Below, one piece after another: positions 1 through 6,850 of a stretch of DNA of 12,301 bases. Position 1 is the stretch's first letter. Every line of letters begins with the position of its first letter. Both the position numbers and the translations under genes were made by a program. Origin of the DNA: Bacteroidota bacterium (GTDB taxonomy: Bacteria; Bacteroidota; Bacteroidia; Bacteroidales; UBA1715); assembly GCA_029266015.1 (NCBI GenBank), contig JAJUFK010000049.1, positions 1 to 12,301 on the forward strand, in the 5' to 3' direction. The notes under the pieces are model-generated. The model ran no database searches. It was given only the letters and a program-made list of their open reading frames with translations, and was not told the origin of the DNA.

Positions 1-150
1 AACGTTGGTGTTGAAAGAATTACTCCGATAAATTCTCCAATGATTGACAGTATTGAAATTAATAAAAAAGGAAAAGTTCGTAGAGCAAGAATATTTTACT
101 TACGCAATCTTACCGGTAAAAAAGCTCGTATTAAAGAGAAAAAGTTTTAA
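1..150 (+). CDS. rplS: 50S ribosomal protein L19, C-terminal part (5' end outside window)
   Basis: The first 150 bases read in frame 1 as the last 49 residues of ribosomal protein L19 (bL19) and end in TAA. The visible part contains the family's signature GVERI, then SPMID, and the very basic tail GKVRRARIFYLRNLTGK followed by KARIKEKKF. L19 sits at the interface between the two ribosomal subunits. Only the C-terminal half is present, so the start, promoter and operon partners cannot be judged. The reading frame is intact to the stop, and a strong terminator begins 21 bases later, so this gene is the last of its transcription unit. I am confident in the family from the contiguous conserved C-terminus. 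Confidence 0.95.
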   Translation, partial: NVGVERITPINSPMIDSIEINKKGKVRRARIFYLRNLTGKKARIKEKKF

Positions 151-171
151 TAATTTCTCTGTAAACAATAT

Positions 172-210
172 AAAAAAAGGCTGTCATTATTTTATTGACA
201 GCCTTTTTTT
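172..210. terminator. Rho-independent, probably bidirectional terminator
   Basis: An A-tract (172-178) and GGCTGTCA (179-186) pair perfectly with TGACAGCC (196-203) and a T-tract (204-210), giving a 15-bp stem with a 9-base loop. The A-tract on one side and T-tract on the other make it work on both strands. It lies between rplS (+) and the convergent DUF3078 gene (-, ending at 243) and probably ends both transcripts. Confidence 0.92.
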
Positions 211-242
211 ATTGTATTTTATTTAAATTATTGTATTAAATG

Positions 243-1235
243 TTAAAACTTATATGAAAATCCAACTCCTAATAGTTGTTTGAACTGTACTTTTGATACC
301 ATTTTGTCCTCTGTACCATCGTTGTTCGTGTCTAAACCTACATTTTTAGTATCAGCATCGTTTATCAAATGAGTGTTGAAGTTTACCGTAATAAATTTGT
401 TTATTTTAAATGCTATTTGATTTTCCCAACTTATATCTACATTTTCAGGGCTTTGTAAATAATTTGAAAATAAATCAATTTTAGAAGTAAGCGATACATT
501 TTTGAGAAATTCTTGTGAAAAATCATTCTTAGTAATAATAATGCGAACATATCCACCAAATTCTTTACGTAAGTTTTCACCGTCTTTTAGTTTTGTAATT
601 CCATCGGTGGCGTATATAGCTTTTTCAACACCAAATGCACCGGCGTCGGCAAGTTTTTGGTCGTTTACTATAGTGTATCGAGCAGTTACTGGAGCTACAA
701 ACGCACTGAAATATTTATTTGGTTTATAATCAATACCAATTGCACCTGTTATGTAAGCCGGAGACAAAAAATTAGAAATTATAGAATAGGTTGTGTCATT
801 TGTATATTTTCGTCCTTCATCAAATTGTGTTTTGAAATTTACTAAAGCCGCATAGTAAAAACTTTTATATGCCTTATGTCCATATTTTGATAAAAGGTCA
901 ATTTTATCGTCAGTTTTTAAAAATGGTTTCCCTTTTTCGCCTTGTCGTGTTCTACCATATCCAAAATCAAATAGATTGTCCCACGCTGTTGTAGGACTTT
1001 TATAGTTCAAAAATATACTTGTAAGTCCGTTTGCAGAAAGAGTATTGTTACCACCTGCTGCCCAATTATATAGTTCGGTGTTGGCACCGGTAATTGAAAT
1101 TACACCACCTTTTTTCCAGCCTTTGGTTGAGTCTGTTGCTACTGTTCTCAATGTTTTTTCGGCATCGGTTACCTGTGCTGTTAATACTTGAGATACAATA
1201 CATACAGATAAAATTGTTGTAAAAAAATGTTTCAT
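243..1235 (-). CDS. DUF3078 family outer-membrane protein
   Basis: A 330-residue protein that looks like a member of DUF3078, a Bacteroidota family of unknown biochemical function predicted to sit in the outer membrane. Residues 1-20 are a typical signal peptide (Lys after Met, hydrophobic core, ending LTA), with likely cleavage after A20. The motif WKKGG followed by ISITGANTELYNWAAGGNNT (about 40-65) is the conserved N-terminal block of the family. The rest alternates hydrophobic and polar residues with many aromatic positions (for example residues 122-135, 222-236 and 277-290), as in beta strands, and the chain ends in ...FSYKF with a terminal Phe, as is usual for beta-barrel proteins recognised by the Bam complex. 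Residues 302-310 (DTNNDGTED) resemble a DxNxDGxxD calcium-binding loop. It is transcribed alone, divergent from the CvfB-like gene. Family call is good; the function is unknown. Confidence 0.85.
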   Translation of the reverse strand: MKHFFTTILSVCIVSQVLTAQVTDAEKTLRTVATDSTKGWKKGGVISITGANTELYNWAAGGNNTLSANGLTSIFLNYKSPTTAWDNLFDFGYGRTRQGEKGKPFLKTDDKIDLLSKYGHKAYKSFYYAALVNFKTQFDEGRKYTNDTTYSIISNFLSPAYITGAIGIDYKPNKYFSAFVAPVTARYTIVNDQKLADAGAFGVEKAIYATDGITKLKDGENLRKEFGGYVRIIITKNDFSQEFLKNVSLTSKIDLFSNYLQSPENVDISWENQIAFKINKFITVNFNTHLINDADTKNVGLDTNNDGTEDKMVSKVQFKQLLGVGFSYKF

Positions 1236-1278
1236 AATTGTAATAAAAGTTTTAAGTGATTATTGTGTTAATTTATTA

Positions 1279-1286
1279 AAAACATA
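1279..1286 (-). promoter_or_regulatory. Candidate -7 box for the DUF3078 gene
   Basis: On the minus strand this reads TATGTTTT, one mismatch from the Bacteroidota -7 consensus TAnnTTTG. It lies in the left arm of an 11-bp inverted repeat and would give a leader of about 35 bases. I see no clear -33 TTTG element, so the call is tentative. Confidence 0.4.
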
Positions 1287-1308
1287 CAAAGCTTTTTTTT
1301 GTATGTTT
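1280..1308. repeat. 11-bp perfect inverted repeat between divergent genes
   Basis: AAACATACAAA (1280-1290) and TTTGTATGTTT (1298-1308) are exact reverse complements separated by GCTTTTT. Each arm holds a TATGTTT core that matches the -7 promoter element of its own strand, so the repeat spans both divergent start regions. It could be an operator, or simply the consequence of two back-to-back promoters. It has no T-tract in the right place for a terminator. Confidence 0.75.
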
Positions 1309-1309
1309 G
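1302..1309 (+). promoter_or_regulatory. -7 box of the CvfB-like gene
   Basis: TATGTTTG is a full match to the Bacteroidota TAnnTTTG element. The start of transcription would fall near 1316, leaving a leader of roughly 18 bases before the ATG at 1334. No convincing -33 TTTG is seen about 20 bases upstream; that place is occupied by the opposing -7 box. Confidence 0.6.
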
Positions 1310-1333
1310 TCAAAAATAATAAAAAATACTTAC

Positions 1334-2167
1334 ATGGTTGCCATAGGAAAAATAAATACACTTGAAGTATATAAATTTGTTGATTTTGGAGCATATCTCG
1401 ATGGCGAGCAGTATGGTCCAATTTTATTACCAAAAAAATATATGCCGCAAGGACTTGAGATAGAACAAACAATAGAGGTTTTTGTGTATTTAGATTCCGA
1501 AGACAGATTAATTGCAACTACCGAAACTCCTAAAGCACAGGTAGGTGATTTTGCATATTTATGTGTAAAAGATGTAAATGATTATGGTGCATTTTTAGAT
1601 TGGGGTTTATCAAAAGATTTGTTTGTTCCATATAAAGAACAGAAAAATAAAATGATAGTTGGTTCTTATTATTGGGTATATGTGTATATTGACAGTAAAA
1701 CAGAACGTATAGTTGCTACTTCTAAAATTGGCAGATATATTTCGGAGCAAAAACCTCAGTACAACATTGGTGACCAAGTACATATTATTTTACATTCACA
1801 AACAGACTTGGGTTATAAAGTAATAGTAGATAAATCATATTGGGGAATTCTATATGCAAATGAATTGTTTGAACCAGTTGAAATAGCAGAACAACGTGTA
1901 GGATATGTGCATGTGGTACGCGATGATAATAAGCTTGATATACGTTTGCAAAAAAGTGGTTTCAAAAAAATGCCTGATGTTCAAAAGAAAATACTTACTC
2001 TTCTCAAGCAACACAACGGATTTTTACCTTTTCATGATAAATCAAGTCCACAAGAAATTCAAACAATGTTTGCTATGAGTAAAAAAACATTTAAAATGGC
2101 TATAGGAATTTTATATAAAGGTGGATATATACACATACTTGAAAACGGAATTTCATTAGTTCAATAA
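1334..2167 (+). CDS. cvfB: CvfB-like S1 domain and winged-helix RNA-binding protein
   Basis: A 277-residue protein of the CvfB (YitL) family: several S1-like OB-fold domains in tandem followed by a winged helix. The S1-like repeats show as EVYKFVDFGAYLDG (about 11-24), VKDVNDYGAFLDWGLSKDLFVP (about 78-99) and a more divergent third copy around residues 140-205 (GDQVHIILHSQTDLGYKVIV then GILYANELF). The C-terminus from about 215 (KKILTLLKQHNGFLPFHDKS, then a helix-turn-helix pattern ending in YIHILENGISLVQ) fits the winged helix. CvfB of Staphylococcus aureus binds RNA and affects virulence gene expression; that role should not be carried over here. I place the start at ATG 1334 because a longer in-frame TTG at 1307 lies inside the -7 promoter box. 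It is divergent from the DUF3078 gene and appears to be a single-gene unit. No Shine-Dalgarno sequence precedes the ATG. Confidence 0.85.
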   Translation: MVAIGKINTLEVYKFVDFGAYLDGEQYGPILLPKKYMPQGLEIEQTIEVFVYLDSEDRLIATTETPKAQVGDFAYLCVKDVNDYGAFLDWGLSKDLFVPYKEQKNKMIVGSYYWVYVYIDSKTERIVATSKIGRYISEQKPQYNIGDQVHIILHSQTDLGYKVIVDKSYWGILYANELFEPVEIAEQRVGYVHVVRDDNKLDIRLQKSGFKKMPDVQKKILTLLKQHNGFLPFHDKSSPQEIQTMFAMSKKTFKMAIGILYKGGYIHILENGISLVQ

Positions 2168-2261
2168 TACGAATAGTTGTGATTTTGAAATTATGTTGAA
2201 ATTGTAAGAAAAATCATTATAAACTCTTAAAAATTCATGTATCGTTATTTTAAAAAAATTC

Positions 2262-2269
2262 TATATTTG
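2262..2269 (+). promoter_or_regulatory. -7 box of the aspartate aminotransferase gene
   Basis: TATATTTG matches the Bacteroidota TAnnTTTG consensus exactly and would start transcription near 2276, about 19 bases before the ATG at 2295. The 127-base gap between the CvfB-like gene and this gene shows no strong hairpin terminator, so some read-through from upstream is possible. No clear -33 TTTG is seen. Confidence 0.55.
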
Positions 2270-2294
2270 CATGATTTTTTAAAATACCCAATAA

Positions 2295-3491
2295 ATGGAA
2301 CAAATATCAAAAAGACTTGCATCGCTTGCTGCCTCGCAAACACTTGCTATGGCACAAAAGAGTAGAGAGTTAAAAGCTGAAGGAAAAGATGTAATCAATT
2401 TGAGTGTAGGAGAACCTGATTTTAACACTCCTGATTATGTAAAAGAAGCTGCAAAAAAAGCTATTGATGATAATTTTTCGTTTTATACACCTGTTGAAGG
2501 TTTTGCTGATTTAATTCAAGCAATATGTGATAAATTTAAAAATGAGAATAATCTTGAATATTCGCCATCGCAAATTATTGTTTCGGCAGGAGCAAAACAT
2601 TCCTTGTCTAATATTTTTCTTAGTTTATTAGACCCGGGTGATGAAGTGCTTATACCAACACCATATTGGGTTAGTTATCCTGAAGCTATTAAATTAGCCG
2701 AAGGTAAACCCGTATATATTCCTTCTACAATTGATTCAGGGTTTAAAGTTACTCCCGAACAAATAGCTAAAGCTATTACTTCAAAAACAAAAATGTTTGT
2801 ATTTAGTTCTCCTTCAAATCCTTGTGGAGCTGTATACACCAAAGAAGAATTGCAACAATTGGCAAAATTATTCGCTAAAAATCCGCAAATTCTAATTGTT
2901 TCCGATGAAATTTATGAACATATTAATTTTACCGGAAAACATGAATCAATAGCACAATTTAAAGAAGTAAAAAATCAAGTAATTGTAGTAAACGGTGTTT
3001 CAAAAGGATATGCTATGACCGGGTGGAGAATAGGGTATATGGCAGCTCCCGAATGGATAGCAAAAGCATGTAATAAATTACAAGGACAAGTAACTTCGGG
3101 TGTTTGTTCAATTGCACAAAAAGCTTCAATAGCAGCATTACGTGGCGGTTTAGAATTCCCTAAAATGATGACACAAGCATTTTTGCGTCGTAGAAATCTT
3201 ATGGTGCAAGGGCTATCAAAAGTTAAAGGCATGAAGATAGATACTCCGCAAGGTGCATTTTATATTTTTGCTGATGTGTCCGGTTTGTTTGGCAAAAAAA
3301 CACCGAATGGTACTACTATTAAAAATTCATACGATTTAGCTCTATATTTATTGTCAGAAGCTTGGGTTGCTGCTGTTTCGGGCGAAGGATTCGGAAATCC
3401 GGAATGTATTCGTTTTTCATTTGCTACAAGCGACGAAAATCTAGAAAAAGCTATTGCTCGTATTACTGAAGCAGTTGATAAACTGCAATAG
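2295..3491 (+). CDS. aspC: Pyridoxal-phosphate-dependent aspartate aminotransferase (class I, subgroup Igamma type)
   Basis: A complete 398-residue class I/II aminotransferase, the normal length for prokaryotic aspartate aminotransferases. It should exchange amino groups between aspartate/oxaloacetate and glutamate/2-oxoglutarate in the cytoplasm, using pyridoxal phosphate. Visible hallmarks: N-terminal SVGEPDFNTP (37-46), the ring-stacking Trp in PTPYW (W125), NPCG with N175, SDEIYEH with D204 and Y207, the cofactor lysine in NGVSKGYAMTGWRIGY (K237) with phosphate-binding R245, and the substrate carboxylate-binding Arg in CIRFSFA (R373). This pattern fits the subgroup found in Thermus and rhizobia rather than the E. 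coli AspC type; some of these enzymes also take prephenate or aromatic substrates, so the exact specificity is inferred. It is followed by the asparagine synthase gene, which consumes aspartate, suggesting a working pair. The start has no Shine-Dalgarno sequence and sits just downstream of a TATATTTG box. Confidence 0.92.
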   Translation: MEQISKRLASLAASQTLAMAQKSRELKAEGKDVINLSVGEPDFNTPDYVKEAAKKAIDDNFSFYTPVEGFADLIQAICDKFKNENNLEYSPSQIIVSAGAKHSLSNIFLSLLDPGDEVLIPTPYWVSYPEAIKLAEGKPVYIPSTIDSGFKVTPEQIAKAITSKTKMFVFSSPSNPCGAVYTKEELQQLAKLFAKNPQILIVSDEIYEHINFTGKHESIAQFKEVKNQVIVVNGVSKGYAMTGWRIGYMAAPEWIAKACNKLQGQVTSGVCSIAQKASIAALRGGLEFPKMMTQAFLRRRNLMVQGLSKVKGMKIDTPQGAFYIFADVSGLFGKKTPNGTTIKNSYDLALYLLSEAWVAAVSGEGFGNPECIRFSFATSDENLEKAIARITEAVDKLQ

Positions 3492-3526
3492 ATATACAAA
3501 TTACGTTTTTACAATACTATCACTAT

Positions 3527-3568
3527 AAAATCCGGTAAAAAAGTGCTACCTTTCTACCGGATTTTTTT
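3527..3568 (+). terminator. Hairpin with T-tract between aspC and asnB (terminator or leader attenuator)
   Basis: AAAATCCGGTA (3527-3537) pairs with TACCGGATTTT (3555-3565), giving an 11-bp stem and a 17-base loop, and the T-tract runs to 3568. This is a good Rho-independent terminator for aspC. It ends only nine bases before the asnB start codon (3578), which leaves no room for a promoter after it, so asnB must be reached by reading through the hairpin. Confidence 0.85.
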
Positions 3569-3577
3569 ATTAATACT

Positions 3578-5461
3578 ATGTGTGGCATAAGTGGTCTTTT
3601 TTCTTTTTCTCATGCAGCATCGTACTATAGGGCTGCTATAGAACAATCACTTGCAGTTATGAAATATCGTGGTCCCGATGCTCAAGCTGTATTTGAACAC
3701 AATGCAGTGTTGCTTGGGCATGTCCGCTTATCTATTATTGATACTTCGTTCGGTGCCAATCAGCCTTTTACCGACAATAGTGGCAGATACACAATCGTAT
3801 TCAACGGTGAAATCTATAATTTTCAACAATTTTATACTGAATTACAATCAGATGGAGTTTTATTCAGAACTACTTCCGATACCGAAGTCTTACTATATTT
3901 ATATATTAAATATGGAAGTGAATGTTTACAAAAAATTCAGGGTTTTTTTGCTTTTGCAGTTTACGATTCGCATACAAATTCTCTATTCGTAGCACGAGAT
4001 AGAATGGGGGTAAAACCTCTCTATATGTATTCAAATCATTCATTTGTTTGTTTTGCTTCGGAATTACATGCTCTTATGCAATTCCCTATTGAAAGAATAT
4101 TGAATTTTGACGCTCTTGCATTATATTTACAACTACACTATATTCCTGCTCCTTTTTCAATGATACATCATGTTGAAAAAATTATGCCCGGAGAATATGT
4201 TTCTATTACAAAACAAGGTATTACAAAATCACAATATTATAGGGTTCCTCAATATTTTGAAAAACAGGATACCATATCTTATGAACAAGCACAGCATGAA
4301 TTGTATTCAATTTTGGAAGATGCTGTGTTTTCTCGTTTGGTTTCTGATGTGCCTTTAGGTACATTTTTGAGCGGTGGACTAGATTCATCGGTGGTAAGTG
4401 CTATAGCGGCTCAACATATTTCCGGATTACAGACTTTTTCTATAGGTTTTTCTGATAATCCTTATTTTGATGAAACTCATTATGCTCAAGCTGTTGCAAA
4501 AAAAATTCAGTCCAAACATACTACTATTCCAATCACTAACAAAGAATTTGCAGATGCGGTTCATCATGTATTGCATCATTTTGATGAACCGTTTGCTGAC
4601 TCGTCGGCTATAGCAGTGTATGTATTGTCTAAATATGTAAAGCAATATGTAACTGTTGCTTTGTCGGGTGATGGTGCCGATGAATTACTCGGCGGATACA
4701 GAAAACATATGGCTCATATGCGTAGTTTTCAGAGTTCTCTTACAAATATGGTATTACCTTCTATTGCTCCATTGTTACGGTTATTACCCCAATCGAGAAA
4801 CAACAAACTTTTTGATACGTTTCGTAAAGCATATAGATATGCCAATGCTCTAAAGTTATCCAAGCAAGATATGTATTGGTTGTGGTGTAGTTTGCAATCG
4901 CAACACGAAGTAGCTTTATTATTACCACAGTATTCTTTTAGTGAACAATATAATAAAGTAAAACAGTATTATATACAAGGTATTTCTCAAACAAGTACAC
5001 TCAATGATATTTTATATGCAGACCAATTGATGGTTCTAAGTAACGATATGCTTCCAAAGGTAGATAAAATGAGTATGGCTCATAGTTTAGAAGTGCGTTC
5101 GCCATTTATGGATTATAGGCTTATTGCATATATAAATTCTTTACCAGAATCATATAAAATTCATGGTACTATGCAAAAAAGAATATTATTTGATGCTTGT
5201 AAACATTTATTGCCACAAGAATTGTATAATAGGCCAAAACAAGGATTTGAGGTGCCATTGCATAGTTGGTGTACAAGTTCGGTGTTGCAACAACAAATTG
5301 CTGATTTATTATCTGATGATTTTATTGTAAAACAAGAAATATTTTCATTGCAGCAAATTCAACAAATACGTCAAAAATTATATTCATCAAACCCCGGCGA
5401 CAGTGCTTCGCATGTATGGGCATTGCTTGTGTTTCAAACGTGGTGGAAAACCTATATGTAG
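3578..5461 (+). CDS. asnB: Asparagine synthase (glutamine-hydrolysing)
   Basis: A complete 627-residue class B asparagine synthetase: glutamine plus aspartate plus ATP give asparagine plus glutamate. The N-terminal glutaminase domain begins MCGISGLF, with the catalytic Cys2 exposed after Met removal, which fixes the start. It also has RGPDA (31-35), R50, NGEIYN (76-81) and D101. The C-terminal synthetase domain has the ATP pyrophosphatase P-loop SGGLDSS (265-271), DEPFADSSA (336-344), SGDGADELLGGY (363-374) and KVDKMSMAHSLEVRSPFMD (494-512). All expected catalytic residues are present. At about 630 residues it belongs to the long form (TIGR01536-like) that includes both housekeeping enzymes and relatives acting in polysaccharide or secondary-metabolite clusters. 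The neighbouring aspartate aminotransferase, with no sugar genes nearby, favours plain asparagine synthesis. A terminator-like hairpin lies directly before the start. It converges with the 119-residue membrane protein gene with six bases between stops. Confidence 0.93.
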   Translation: MCGISGLFSFSHAASYYRAAIEQSLAVMKYRGPDAQAVFEHNAVLLGHVRLSIIDTSFGANQPFTDNSGRYTIVFNGEIYNFQQFYTELQSDGVLFRTTSDTEVLLYLYIKYGSECLQKIQGFFAFAVYDSHTNSLFVARDRMGVKPLYMYSNHSFVCFASELHALMQFPIERILNFDALALYLQLHYIPAPFSMIHHVEKIMPGEYVSITKQGITKSQYYRVPQYFEKQDTISYEQAQHELYSILEDAVFSRLVSDVPLGTFLSGGLDSSVVSAIAAQHISGLQTFSIGFSDNPYFDETHYAQAVAKKIQSKHTTIPITNKEFADAVHHVLHHFDEPFADSSAIAVYVLSKYVKQYVTVALSGDGADELLGGYRKHMAHMRSFQSSLTNMVLPSIAPLLRLLPQSRNNKLFDTFRKAYRYANALKLSKQDMYWLWCSLQSQHEVALLLPQYSFSEQYNKVKQYYIQGISQTSTLNDILYADQLMVLSNDMLPKVDKMSMAHSLEVRSPFMDYRLIAYINSLPESYKIHGTMQKRILFDACKHLLPQELYNRPKQGFEVPLHSWCTSSVLQQQIADLLSDDFIVKQEIFSLQQIQQIRQKLYSSNPGDSASHVWALLVFQTWWKTYM

Positions 5462-5467
5462 TTGCTT

Positions 5468-5827
5468 TTATGCTTCTTTTTTAGATTTTTTAATGAGAAG
5501 TATTATTCCAAAAATTTTGAGTGGAATAGCTAAATATAGAAAAATGTAAGCTATACGTTGGTTGTGTATTATATATTTTACATACATAGAAACAGCTATA
5601 AAAAGTACTCCCATTAACAAAGGTAAAAATGTGCGAAAAGGAAGATGAGAAAACGTATGTAATGAATATAACAGAAATATAATTTTACAGGCAATACCGC
5701 TGCATAAAAATATATAGAATAACAAATGAGAGGCAAATATATATTTATTTATGAAAGCCAAAGTAATACATATAAGCCCTATATATAAGAATATAAAATG
5801 TTTGTTTGAATGATTCTGAGTAATCAT
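5468..5827 (-). CDS. Small four-helix membrane protein of unknown function
   Basis: A 119-residue protein that I do not recognise. It is almost wholly hydrophobic, with four predicted membrane segments at about residues 11-26, 35-55, 64-86 and 91-112, short polar loops, and a basic cytoplasmic tail ending KKSKKEA. With four helices and a positive C-terminus, both ends are probably inside the cell. No signal peptide with a cleavage site, cysteine pair, metal-binding cluster or catalytic motif stands out. Its ATG lies four bases after the korB stop on the same strand, so it is very likely the third gene of the kor operon and translationally coupled. That position could mean a role at the membrane linked to ferredoxin-dependent metabolism, but this is only a guess from context. 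It converges on asnB, with no terminator visible in the six bases between their stop codons. Confidence 0.75.
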   Translation of the reverse strand: MITQNHSNKHFIFLYIGLICITLAFINKYIFASHLLFYIFLCSGIACKIIFLLYSLHTFSHLPFRTFLPLLMGVLFIAVSMYVKYIIHNQRIAYIFLYLAIPLKIFGIILLIKKSKKEA

Positions 5828-5831
5828 GTAT

Positions 5832-6842
5832 TTATTTGATTTCCCAAATTTCGCCGCTCGAAAACAGTTCGTCCATACAATGTATGTGTGATGTATTACG
5901 AGCAGTTTCTATTTGTTCAATCAACGCATCGTCATATGTTGGTTCTGTTACATCACGAATTACACCTAAGGCAATTGGGAAATCGGGACCTTTCATAGAA
6001 ACTAACATATTGTGTATAGTTGGATTTTGATTATGAGCATCATGAATCAAAATATCGGCTTCTGTAATTCCGTCTTTGCCTATAGTTACCACTTGTAATT
6101 CCATTCCTTTGAGAACTATGCCTTTGTTTTTTTCTTTACCAAAAACCATAGCTTTACCATGTTCAAGAATAACTTGTCTGTCTTCTTTTTCATTTCTATT
6201 TGTATAATATTCGTGAGCGCCATTATTAAATATTACACAGTTTTGTAATACTTCTACTACAGAAGTTCCTTTATGGTTTTGAGCCTGAATCATTACGTCG
6301 GTACACAATTGAATATTATTATCAATGGCACGAGCAAAGAAAGTTCCGCGGCATCCAATAGTTAATTCACCCGGGTTAAAAGGTGTTTCTATTGTTCCCA
6401 TAGGTGAAGTTTTAGTTACTTGTCCACGTTTGGTAGTAGGAGAGTATTGTCCTTTGGTTAACCCATATATTTCGTTATTGAATAATATAATATTAATATC
6501 AATATTTCTGCGTACGGCATGAATAAAATGATTTCCACCAATAGCCAAACAATCGCCATCACCGGTAATTTGCCATACACTTAATTGAGGATTTGCAGAT
6601 TTAACTCCCGAAGCTATAGCCGATGCTCTACCATGAATAGTATGCATGCCATATGTATTCATATAATACGGTAAACGCGATGAACAACCAATTCCCGAAA
6701 CTACTACAATATTTTCGATAGGAATACCGCATTGTGGCATTGCTTTTTGTAATGCATTTAGAACGGCATGGTCGCCACAACCTGCACACCATTTTACTTC
6801 TACACTACTTTTTAAATCTTGAGCTGTATATGTTTGTGTCAT
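5832..6842 (-). CDS. korB: 2-oxoacid:ferredoxin oxidoreductase, beta subunit (probably 2-oxoglutarate)
   Basis: A complete 336-residue beta subunit carrying the thiamine diphosphate site of a 2-oxoacid:ferredoxin oxidoreductase, which oxidatively decarboxylates a 2-oxoacid to an acyl-CoA and reduces ferredoxin. Visible motifs are WCAGCGDH (18-25), GIGCSSR (50-56), HGRA (70-73), the diphosphate/Mg2+ motif GDGDCLAIGGNH (94-105) with NNEIYGLTKGQYSPT (122-136). Cysteines C19, C22, C53 and C202 fall where the archaeal enzymes bind a [4Fe-4S] cluster (the spacing of the first three is the same), so the cluster is probably kept. The gene follows korA by eight bases and precedes the membrane protein gene by four. 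Substrate assignment to 2-oxoglutarate rests on the KorAB-like two-subunit layout common in Bacteroidota; pyruvate or a broad range cannot be excluded. Start chosen at the ATG giving the standard N-terminus. Confidence 0.93.
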   Translation of the reverse strand: MTQTYTAQDLKSSVEVKWCAGCGDHAVLNALQKAMPQCGIPIENIVVVSGIGCSSRLPYYMNTYGMHTIHGRASAIASGVKSANPQLSVWQITGDGDCLAIGGNHFIHAVRRNIDINIILFNNEIYGLTKGQYSPTTKRGQVTKTSPMGTIETPFNPGELTIGCRGTFFARAIDNNIQLCTDVMIQAQNHKGTSVVEVLQNCVIFNNGAHEYYTNRNEKEDRQVILEHGKAMVFGKEKNKGIVLKGMELQVVTIGKDGITEADILIHDAHNQNPTIHNMLVSMKGPDFPIALGVIRDVTEPTYDDALIEQIETARNTSHIHCMDELFSSGEIWEIK

Positions 6843-6850
6843 GTTTTAAG

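Noticed and set aside
1307..1333. Nine-codon N-terminal extension of the CvfB-like protein from a TTG start
   Set aside because: The TTG lies inside the TATGTTTG promoter box, so it would not be in the transcript; the ATG at 1334 gives a protein starting at the first S1-like domain.
1260..1517. Minus-strand open frame of 85 codons over the divergent promoter and the CvfB-like 5' end
   Set aside because: It overlaps a well-supported gene and both promoters, and its translation resembles no family I know.
4427..4645. Minus-strand open frame inside asnB
   Set aside because: It is antisense to the conserved synthetase domain and has the composition expected for a shadow frame.
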